DNA of 64,000 nt from Beaufortia kweichowensis (Eukaryota > Chordata > Actinopteri > Cypriniformes > Gastromyzontidae): assembly GCA_019155185.1 (NCBI GenBank), contig CM032802.1, positions 12,376,501 to 12,440,500 on the forward strand. Direction: 5' to 3'. The translations under genes and the position numbers were made by a program. The notes beneath the pieces are model-generated. The model saw only the letters and a program-made list of their open reading frames with translations, made no database searches and was not told the origin of the DNA. Numbering within the stretch: the first letter of the stretch is position 1; the number at the start of each line of letters is the position of its first letter. Positions 53,581 through 64,000 of this stretch are shown here, piece after piece.

Positions 53581-55345
53581 CTGATATGTTTATTCCCCTA
53601 GATATTGGCTAGATATTGAAAAAATAAGAGACGTACTGATTATTTACATGGAGGTACTTTTGAAAAACATGGTATTACCATTATATGGTATATGGTGCAA
53701 AGAATCAATGTTACCATGTACAAAACACTATGATCTAACCAAGGGATTTTCCAAAGTTATATTGTGCCATGGTATTGAATAAAATAACATAGATTTACAA
53801 TAGTCTTTGTGTGCAGAGCTTGTTTTTGAAGATCTACCGTATGTGTGTGTGTTTCTGTATGTGTGCTCAATCTCTCCCCCGCCGGTCCGAGCAACCTGAT
53901 GATTCAGCATATCTACAGTCAGTCAAACAGGCTGTTCTCTATTGTTCTTCAAGTTGTGTCCACCTCCAGTGCGTCATATGTTTGGTGTCCCCAGAGAACC
54001 AGATCTGTCCAACAAAATCTCTTTGTTTATAATATGTGTATTTGTGTAACCTTATGAGAGGAAATCAGTGTGTGGGGTTGATATAACAGACATCCTTAAT
54101 TTAATGTTTCTAGTCTGATCTTACTGGAAAATCTGTGAGGAATGAGACAGTGCAACAAATAAAATGAGCCCATGACCCTGTGTCAGATTTTGACGTGTGA
54201 GGGACTCCTGAAAAAATGTGCTGATGTTAGCTGAATGGAAGACAGATGCGGCGTCTGTAAACACTAATCATTATAATGTATTGCAACATTACATACTGCA
54301 TGTTTTATGTATCTTGTGAAAGGTGCTAAAGTAGTTTAGTATTTTAGGAACAATCTGTCTCACCAATGGAAACTTTAATTGCTCAGAAGTCTCTCATTCA
54401 TAATTTAAAAAGGGAGTTTTCATCTCAAATGTTGTCTGTTGTAAAAAGTCTTTGGGAGAAATAAAAATAGTAAACAAATACTAAAGTAAAATGCTAATCC
54501 ATCCAAATATATTCACTTCAAAGAAGCTATTGTTAGAATCAGTAAATAAAATAATAATTAGTAAACTTTAAGCATTACTATGATAAAATCTGCCATTGTA
54601 CAAAATAAAAAAAATTAGGATATCTTTTTATAAACAAGTAAATATGAGCAAAGCATGTGACATTGAGATCTCTTGATGAGACACATTTGAGATTACTGTT
54701 GTGTTTTCTCAGGAGAAAACTCAAAGAAACAGGAAACTTTAGTGAAAGTCTCAATTTCCACCATTTACTTTCATATCTGCCTAAAACAAACATCTTGTCT
54801 TTTGTCTCATTTTCATTTCTTACCAGAAACAACAGGTTTCCTTCCCCATTTCTTACATGATGTACAGTTAAGCAATGCACGTGCATGTTTCCATTTACAT
54901 AAGTGTCATTGTGTCTGCACGTGATTGTGTTCTTGCACGTATCAGTTCTGCATTAAGACGCGTGCTGCATCCGTGCCTTCACCCTCTAATGTGTGTTCAG
55001 CGTTTAATCCTGATTGATTTTCATTGATTAAGCTGGCAGGGTATTAAAAAAACCCTATTACATCACTCACCTCTGCATCGCATCGCCTCTCCACTGCACC
55101 AGCGCCCCATTCATCCCAATCAGCTCCATTAGCTAAAGTGCTCTGCGCGTGCCGAGTCTGTGCGTGTGACCGCTTCAGGATAGACTCTCTGTGAGTGACA
55201 GATACTGCCCGGACACACAGCACATTTAAGACTGAGTCAATCAACTGTAAAAACACTCAAAACATACTCTTATGTTTTGTGTTTTAAGAATGAGATCTCC
55301 CCCTCAGAGATTGGATTTTAGAAAATATTAATCTCTGGAAAACAA

Positions 55346-55385
55346 TTCTATTCTATTCTATTCTATTCTATTCTATTCTATTCTA
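55346..55385. repeat. (TTCTA)n pentanucleotide repeat
   Basis: Eight perfect copies. Confidence 0.95.
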
Positions 55386-55823
55386 ACATTTTAGATATAT
55401 GACATTCTACAATCTCTGTGTAATGGAATATTGGAGGATGATGCTATGCAGAATGACTTATGTTTAGTAATGCATTGTGTGGGACGGCGTGTACTCAGAC
55501 TCTTCAATTACATCTAAACATCCTGTGATGCAACCCCAAACACTGCTTTTGTACTGTGAACAACCTATAAAGATTTAAGTGTTATGAGTAAGTGACATAT
55601 TTACAGAACTGCTGTACGTTGTACTGTATATGGTAAATCGTACACTAGAAACATACCTGGGACATGATCAGCATCAGGGTCATAGTATGATGATGTCAGA
55701 CGGGTTGCATGAGGGTCATCCAGAAACATGGGTGCCGCCCATCCTGCAGTGTGACTCAGAGTTGGGTCATTAGATTAAAAGAGACACAGGCTCCATCAGT
55801 TGTCCATCCTCTGCCTGGTAACA

Positions 55824-55886
55824 GAAGAAAGAAAGAAAGATAGAAAGATAGAATGAAAGAAAGAAAGAAAGAAAGAAAGAAAGAAT
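55824..55886. repeat. (GAAA)n tetranucleotide repeat
   Basis: GAAA copies with a few GATA-type interruptions. Confidence 0.95.
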
Positions 55887-58446
55887 CCAGATTTTGGATT
55901 TTCATCAGGCGAATGATAAAACAGGTAAAAATGTTTAACAGTACCATAGAGACCAACCACACTTGCAATAATCTAGCAACATCCTATCAACAACACACAG
56001 CAATGTGGCAGCTGTGTTTCTTCAGAAAATGCAAACATCTATTTAAGTGTGCATTTCATCCATGAGTTACAAATTATAAATTCAAGCCAACAAATTACAG
56101 CGTGCATTTTAAATTAAAATCATGCATGCTTGTCATTTACTAAATTGATCAAATATTACAGTGAGGCTGGAAATGAAAAACACATGCATTTGTGTTATCC
56201 TGTTTTATTGCTTCTTTTAATGTCTCTCCATGTATCCAATAAAAAATGTAGTCCTGACTTGACTTGTGGTTCCATGCATTTGGGCGTGCATGTATACTTT
56301 TAAAGAATTAAGTAACAAATAAGGCGCTAATATTTAATTGTAGAAAAAATCTTTACAGCAATGTCAGTTGGTTGGCACAGCTGAATTCTGTAATATAGAT
56401 TGTGATATATTTAAAAAGTCAGGTATTCCCAATTCAGTTTTATGTTCCCTAGAGTGTAGTTTTCCCTAGAGTGTATAACCGCTCAAACATATGTGCATTA
56501 ATTTCAAACACAAGCCTAAACATATGGTGCTTTAGATCTTTGCAGATGTTATATGGTGTACTTTTTAATAATAGTAACAATAATACTCCATAAAAAAGGA
56601 ACAGTTTTCCGTCATTCTATCCCAAATTCTGTCATTAATTATTCATTCATTAATTATTCATCTTCATTTCATTTATGAGAAAACATTATATATAGACAGT
56701 CATAGTCATAATTCATCATATATCACGAAGTTACATAATGTCAGGACTATAAAAGCACATGCAAAGAAAATTCAAATGTATTTCAATGTATAGACATTTG
56801 AGATGTCTGTATTGTATTACTGCACATTGTAGTGGACAACACAAAAATTTAGGCTAAACTAACAACACGCTTGTCAAAGAAAAGTGAAAATCCAGTGGAA
56901 ACCGAGAGATGAGAGACGGTCAAATCACAGATGGCTCCAGTCCAGTGGAAAACCTATAAAGATGAACTCCCAGTATGACTAGACTCTGGGCGTATTTTCC
57001 TGTAAGATGTAATCTTTTTGCTAAAGTGTGTCCCCAGTCCAGTCAAAGTAGGTCATTATAGACATTCCCTACGGTCACGTCTTTATTTACAGTTTTCTGC
57101 TATTATGGTAATCGGCATGTTCAAAAAGGACATTTGGTTTAATGTTTAAACTGTGGCTTCGGTACATGCAAAAGTACATAAAGGTTTATGACTTTGGGGT
57201 GTGGGAGTTGTGAAAGAAACATCCTTTAACACAATTTTTGAATGTGATAACTAAAATGATTTTAAAATCCATCCACAATTTTGTATTTATCTCATTGTGA
57301 GAGAAAACTCCCTCCCTCAGAAAAAGAAGGACATAAAGAGTGTGGATGTCTGTCTGGTATGTCCAGCAAAAAAGGATGTACATATTATTCTTCAAAGTGA
57401 CTCCCCTAGGCCATCACAATAGGAAGCCACAGTCATTGCCATGGTTTCAGAGAACTGTAATTTCCTGTTTAACACAAAACAGGTTGCAAAAGTTAAAGAG
57501 GGCAGAGCAAGTCAAACAGAATTGGAAAATCTCAAATTAATAATGCAGAAACATCAAAATTGAGTTGAAGCACAAAAATGATGTACTCTGAGAAATATGT
57601 TCATCATGGTCATGACTTGGAATAAAATCACTCAGAAGCTGTCAATGTGTCAGAACTAGAGCTGTCAATTACAAACCAACAATCCACTAAGATCATACAG
57701 CTCGTGGGCATCTGTTATGACCAACAAAGTACAGATAGGAAAAGAATTAGAAGAAACCTGATTATGATTAAGTGGCCATTAAGTAGTCATTTATACTAAT
57801 ATATATTTCCTTCATCAACCCATCAGGATTTTAAACTTACAGCCTTTCAGTTACTAGCCCAGATGATTAACCCCTACATCACCCCACAGTCATGGAACAA
57901 GATATCTTGTGGGTTTGATTGTAATATAGTGTTTTCTACTAAACATGAATATGTTTAAATCTCTTTCTGTGTAATTGCCTGATAAATGACCACATAGCAT
58001 GGGCGGGAAACATCCAGAATAAACTAAAATTAGGTTCATTTTCATTTTCGTTAGTGCTGAAATGCCAAAGAACAGCTTGGGATTTCTTAGCCGTGGTATC
58101 CATTTCTCTTAACATCCACACATTAGGACCCCTCCCAAATTCCCGTAACTTCTAGTAAACACATGTTCCCCAAAAGCCTGGTGGGACTGAATTCTGGGTA
58201 ACCTCGGGAATAGTTATGACTCATTCTCACTTACTGTAATGGAGGTCCTCTCTGCACATGAGCTATGACAGTGGAATGTTTTACATCAGTGCACCCCACC
58301 AAATCTGAGGGAACAGCCATTCAAAAAATAACACAAATATAATTTTTGAGGGTAATAGAGACAGCTGGTCCTTATCACTAAACAAATCATGACATGTGAA
58401 TCGGGATCCAGATTTTTGTAAGGGGATAAACAAACAGTAATTCACC

Positions 58447-58563
<117 letters not shown>

Positions 58564-59479
58564 ATATACAGTTTGTACAGCAAAAAGTCATTGTGCCTAT
58601 GGAAAGTTTGCATAAAACATGGCAACCCAACATCTATCAAACAAATCTATTATCCATAAAAACTGTTCATTTAATTTAAACCAGCATTAATAGTTGTTAG
58701 AAACAGTAACTATAATATTTTAAGGGTCACCATGGCACATCCGTTTAGAAACAAAAACAATAGATACCATCACAGAAATGTAATGGTTATAATGGGAATT
58801 TCACTGGTGTTTATGGAAACTATAATGGTCTCTGTGGATCTACTGGTAATGTGTTGGCTTCTATTAGTTTGGTGTTATCTGGCAGATGGGATTAATCCTA
58901 TTGGAATAAAGCCCAAAACACACTACATGAAGACATTTTGTAATGGTTTAATGGTAAACAGCTGATGGTCCATAATGATATTTATAATGCAACTCTTTAG
59001 ATTTTTACAGGGATTTTTAGGTTTAATTTGTACTTGGTTAAGAAAGACAGATAAAGATGGAAAGATGAATAATTTTACTTGTTGTTTGTGACTTACGCTT
59101 TTCATCTCTGCCTCGTTGCTTTTTGTCATCGACAGGAAACTTTGTCAATGACACATTTGTGCTCAACTGTCAAAGCGTTACCGGAAGTCCGTTTTACGCA
59201 CACACACGATACACGTCCCACACGAGCACATGGGCTGAGCTATGTTGATAGCTCTGGAAAAAAAAAGGGGTATCCGGTTGAATGAAGGGGGTAGTGGGGC
59301 TTTTGGGGTCTTGGCTGTTCTACATAAGCCGATTATTTGAAAAAATCCACTTGCAGCAACCGGAGAACAAAGTAAATTCTGATAGCATTTTATTTTAGAT
59401 GCGTATTATTTTTAAGCATTTAAATATTTTTACTTGTCAGAAATGTTTCGTTAAACACAGACAGCCTTATTGAAAGAGT

Positions 59480-59836
59480 TAAATAGCGTTTGCTTTGTGT
59501 AGCTGCACCCCTAATCCCCGCCCACCGATACCGCGCCACGCCCTGGCAGCTCTCGGGGTCTCCCCGGCTCATGAATAATCATGAGGAGAAATGGGAGGAG
59601 CATCGCATGTGACTCAGGCGTTGGGTCATATCGTTCGCCCGCCCCCACTTCAAGTGTTAATTTACATTTGTAAGGGTCCCGTCTACAACTGAACTGTTTC
59701 CAAGAGAAAAAAACAGATTTAACAGACACACCTTGATAAGGAGAGGTGATCGTGTGATTAACTGATGCTTTTACTTCTTTTGACGTCCATCTGAAGTCAC
59801 TTGCTATAGAGAAGTACACTCGGGATTGGTTTTGAG
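59480..59836 (+). promoter_or_regulatory. Promoter-like segment with candidate non-coding exon
   Basis: CpGs are frequent relative to the surroundings (CCGATACCGCG, CGTTCGCCCGCCCCC). About 150 bases downstream, a clean donor (ttttgag|gtacgt) lies at 59837. No long open frame spans the exon, so it would be 5'UTR. It may be the start of a gene lying to the right, or an alternative promoter for the unidentified gene. Confidence 0.4.
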
Positions 59837-60859
59837 GTACGTGTGTTTCAATGTGTCTGTGTTTTGGAAACGCTTTGCATCGAAACGCGTTTGTTTATCG
59901 TAGTATAACGGAGACGCGCGTTATGGATACAGTGTTTTATACACAATCATATGATGCACTTCTCACAGTATAATGCATGTGTCAGACAATGAGTCAAACA
60001 ACGAGCATCAGGGCAACAAAAGCGCTCAAAATCACACGCTTGGGAACAATGGCAAACAAATGCTTGAAATGTTTCACATGACTGTTAAAATATTTGCATT
60101 GAGTAATAACGCAATATTTGTAGTCAGTTTAATATTTAATGTTTTTTAATACTCATTTGCGTTATATTGATTTTGTTTTGCACCACATTCTGAACAAAAT
60201 TGTATACGTTTGCTGTAAGATAGGTTTATAATTTTAAAAATGATGCATGTTATGCAATAAAAAGTGAAGTAAAAGTTCAGCAATTCAGTTGTTCAGGAAT
60301 TCAAAGCACATGGTACGAGTCATGTCACGTCTTGTCATGTCTTAGAACAGGATGTCTCATTCACCATTTACAGTCAATGCTTTGTGTCTTGGTTCTTGAG
60401 CTGATTTTGTCTTATATATTAGACATTCCTCTTCACTTCGTAAACTGTAAGAGAACTTAATGTTTGATCAAAATAGAGTTGTGTAGTTTTTATGCATGTG
60501 AAACAAATATAACGTCCAATCAAACGTAATCTGAATGCATGTCTAGTTTATTGAGATTGAGATGAGAGTTTGTGGACCTTACAGTAATCTTAATGTTTTG
60601 TATGATCATCCTAAAATTGGTTTACTATATTGGAGGGGATGTTGGGGGTAGGGAGGATGGTTCCGACCACATGTGTTTGTAATTTGTAGGCTGTTTTGTT
60701 AAACGCCTTACATCTGTTTTTTGATCTTTGAACCAGTTCCCCCTTCTAGCGCTGGTGAAGTCTTCTTCTTTTTGTGTGTGGTTCTATTATCTTTCTCTCT
60801 GTCACATACATGCTATCGTTCTGTGTGGTTTACGTTCGGTATAACCGTGTGTGGGACAG

Positions 60860-60924
60860 AGTGAAAGACATCGAGCCATGACTATGGACTTCCCGAACAT
60901 GATGATGCTGTTCCCTGCGGATGG
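60860..60924 (+). CDS. Candidate small start exon (speculative)
   Basis: After a possible acceptor (gtgggacag), ATG at 60878 opens MTMDFPNMMMLFPADG before a possible donor gtagga at 60925. It is downstream of the promoter-like segment and donor at 59837. The reading is short and unrecognised, and the splice sites are average. Confidence 0.25.
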
Positions 60925-63900
60925 GTAGGACCGTAGAGGACGTGAACGAATCTAAGGGTGTCTATGTAGTCACACTTTGTCATCAATGTTTCAAAACAGC
61001 GGAGAAGGTTTTAGGACTTCTAGCTATGGGTTGGACACTTCAAGTTGTGTTGCCTTTAACATCCTGTTCAAACCGTTCCGACTGATGTCCATGTGACACG
61101 TGGGGTCGCCCTAGGTTAATGTTTTGTTTTCTAAATTTGACCTTGCTTGGTACATTTTCTTTTGCAATGGAAACAAATGTTGGCCAGTCTTTGACATGAT
61201 TATTCAATAAAAATAAAATACACTGTTTAGAGATGCTGTAGTGTATGGAATTCTCTAGTGTACTATCACTGGCTTTAAAATGCATTCAAATATTAAAAAT
61301 TGATAATTGCTTATTTAATTTCCCGGCAGAGTGAAAGTGCCTCGGAATGTCCTATGCTGGAATCACCTTTTTTCTTGGCTGTCTAAACACTCCTATGAGT
61401 CAGCATCACCCTGAATTTTGTCTACACTGCATAATATATGCAGAATATTAATTCACCTTATAAACGTTCTGTTTAGGGAATGGCACGTGGTCACTTCTGT
61501 ATATGTGCGTTGAAATGGATCTTTGTTTTGGTCTGTGCGTTCACGTGTGTGTATTGTGCGCATGTGCACGCCAGTTGTGAGTGATGCTGAATGTGCTTTG
61601 TCCTTTTGTTGTTGAGCTGTTCTTTGCTAGATCTCTTTGTCTGCCCATATTTAACTAATACGTTCATTCTGCTCACTCTCATACATGATCGTAAATCATC
61701 ATAATACATCATTTTAATATGATGGAATATGCGTGATACAAAGGAATTGCATCAGTCTGTTAAAAAAAAGAATGATGCAAATATTCATGTATGATTTGAA
61801 ATGTTTATGTTCTTTGTTTCTCGTTGTCATAGATTTCTTTAGTGACGTTTACACCCAAGGGAGAGATTTTGAGTTGTTACGCTGAACTCTAGTGTTTATG
61901 AAGGTGTTTTATAGAATGAGAGGACAGGTGTTGGGGTTTGCTGTTTGGTTGATAGTTTGAGATCTCAGAACAGATGCATTTGGTAAAAGTGTTGTGTTTA
62001 TCATCTATTATTTTGTCAAACAGAAGTGGATGCTTTTGTTAAGTCATGAACAAAAGAGGCTTTCCTCAAACCTGTTATTATAGTCTCAAGATTTGACGTA
62101 ATGTAGGAGAGAGCTGGATCTGAGACGTGAGATAATTCACTGTTTGTAGAGTTAGGTGTGCGATATAAAAGGTTGTTTGTTTCTTGAACGTAGGTCTTGT
62201 GCATTAGGTTATAGATAGCAGCCTAGATCACATGCATTGAAACATATTCTTCAAATTAACATCAATATTTTCTCATAGTTAAACGAACATGTAAAAACAT
62301 GAATGCTTTTTGTTTTGTTTTTCAGTAGTGTTTTGTGTCCCTAAAAACATTATGTGCATAATCTGCAGCATTTGTTGTTTTGTGCATAAGTTAATAGTGT
62401 ATTTGTGTGAATCATAGATCTGTAGAGTAATCCACACACAGACAGCTGTCTGTAAATCCTTCAGCCAGATCTGACCAATAGCCGCCTAACTGACATTCTG
62501 TTGCTGCCATTGATTTTTTTTTTCTCCTTTAAATCAAACAAAGAAACAAAACAATCAGATATCCTTCTTCCATCTCGCCTCACGTGGTCAGAGAAAGCTC
62601 ATGGGGCAGAAGAGAGGCAACTAATGGACATTTAGTGTAATTCATGACCACAGGATAAATCGCAGATCTGAATTAGGATGTCACAGACTCTAATGAAACA
62701 TTCTGTTTTCATATTTCTCTATTAGCTGTCCAAAGTGAATCAGAGGTAATGTGCTATGCTATTGCCTTTGATATTATAACCACATTTTCTGAAGAACGTG
62801 AGGACCGCTTGGTCTGTGAAACTTGCTACTGTGATGTTATTTTTTGTGGTTGCCAGGGTGTTGCTATGCATTTTCAATATAATTGTTATGTGAAGTACAG
62901 TGGTGTGTTTTCACAGCATTATGATTCAGTTACTAAGGTGTTCTGGATTGTTGCCAGGGGGTTGCTATTGTCTTCCATATTGTTGCTAAGGTGTTGCTAT
63001 GTGGTTGCTTGGGCCAGAACCTTAAAGCTTTGATGTTTGTTAATCTACACTTGCTCTCTGTTATTTAGGTGAGTCATGTAGATGTCTGTAGTTTTCATTC
63101 AAGTTCTAATGGGATGTCTGTTTTAACAGGCGACGCTAGGTCAGCAGTCTTCTTGAGTGTCTTTTACCATCATCAGTGGCAGCAGTTGGCTTTTCTTTGG
63201 TCACTTCTGTGACAGGACCGCATGTGTGTGTGTGTTTGCGAGTTTTTAGAATTACCCCTATACACACCCTGTGTATTAAATAGATGCTTTTACTGCAGAT
63301 GCTGTAGATTGTTGGAAGCCCATATTTACTTATAAGTGGTGAAAGAAAATAAGAAGAAATGTTGTGAGTTGATTTCGAAATTACACTGCCCACATGAGCA
63401 CCATAGGTCAATGTGTCACAGTGTGTGACGTGATCATGACTCACATGAGCCTTTGCTTTCATCTGTGCCGATTCTGTTGTGCCAATGTGAAATCGAACAT
63501 TATTTAAGAATCCAAAACTTCAAATCTTTACGCACATGTTCACAAACATACATTAGCACCTCTCGCACGCCCTTTACCATAATGTGTGACCCAGCAGGTG
63601 CTGGCCACAGCTGAGCAGAATCAATGGACCCTCTGTTCAGCTGCTTTTGTTCTATAGAACACAGTTGCTGGATCCCTCATATACATACTGGCACACCTGA
63701 CCCATTCTGGACAGTTGCTGCACCCCCTGATCTCATCTCCATATGGATAGGCGGTTTAATGGTATGTGCTGGGGCAGGTTTAACTTGCACTTGATTTCAG
63801 TTTGACAGATACGTTATAATACAGACAAATGTCAGGCAAACAGAGTCACTCGTCCCCTCTCCAGTTGCCTGTATACACATGTACCCTTTCAATGTGTGGT

Positions 63901-64000
63901 TTATAAAGTCCTGTAAAGGTCTATTCAAAGATTACAAAAAGAGTTTTGGTGAAGGTGATGTCATATGCACTGTGTACGCGTTTGCTTGTGTGTTAAAAAG
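60925..64000. other. Non-coding right end of window
   Basis: No coding exon was seen. It carries a GTTGCTA-type repeat (62835-63015) and two GC-balanced, motif-dense blocks (62460-62720 and 63540-63770). Confidence 0.45.
62835..63015. repeat. Degenerate GTTGCTA repeat
   Basis: GGTTGCCAGGGTGTTGCTATGC, TACTAAGGTGTTCTGG, GTTGCCAGGGGGTTGCTATTG and GTTGCTAAGGTGTTGCTATG (quoted in parts). The Ile/Val-rich 94-residue frame across it is not a gene. Confidence 0.7.

Overview
The window is vertebrate nuclear DNA from a bony fish, probably a cypriniform or relative. The evidence is compact GT-AG split genes, very long AT-rich introns, abundant dinucleotide microsatellites, tRNA-derived SINEs with the usual fish tail, and short DNA transposons with terminal inverted repeats. 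There is no prokaryotic content: no operons, CRISPR arrays or phage. Nearly all recognisable genes are on the + strand.

Region 1 (1-14.3 kb) is the 3' half of a homeodomain-interacting protein kinase gene. It is best assigned to hipk2, because the C-terminal tail (ending NQYPYL) and the [16 protein letters not shown] and SUMO-interaction segments follow HIPK2 rather than HIPK1 or HIPK3. Eight coding exons (1351-9485) encode 605 residues that lie after the kinase domain. The kinase exons are upstream of the window. A long 3'UTR follows, with several candidate poly(A) signals up to 14259 or 15175.

Region 2 (about 15.7-47.8 kb) is a complete kiaa1549 orthologue. It has a GC- and CCAAT-box promoter, a non-coding first exon, a start and signal-peptide exon at 16701-16907, and an 11.9-kb first coding intron. 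A 2-kb Ser/Thr/Pro-rich ectodomain exon comes next, then a string of small conserved ectodomain exons, a transmembrane exon, and about a dozen cytoplasmic exons ending at 45947. The constitutive exons plus a 15-nt microexon join without a break into 1708 codons. Two Glu-rich cassette exons sit just after the transmembrane exon. One of them carries an apparent frame break.

Region 3 (about 49-64 kb) is sparse. Two phase-compatible exons (about 49973-50317 and 52071-52137) belong to a gene I do not recognise. A CpG-richer promoter-like segment with a possible non-coding exon and donor lies at 59.5-59.84 kb, and a small ATG-containing exon candidate lies near 60.9 kb. The rest is repeat-bearing non-coding DNA with several GC-balanced blocks that look like conserved regulatory elements.

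HIPK2 is a nuclear stress kinase and KIAA1549 a membrane protein, so no shared pathway is evident. The proximity is syntenic: both lie in the same order and orientation at human 7q34, but here they are about 1-1.5 kb apart. No previously undescribed multi-gene system was found. The most notable observations are the Glu-rich cassette exons with the frame break, a conserved microexon, a furin-type site in the kiaa1549 ectodomain, and the unidentified gene at 50-52 kb.
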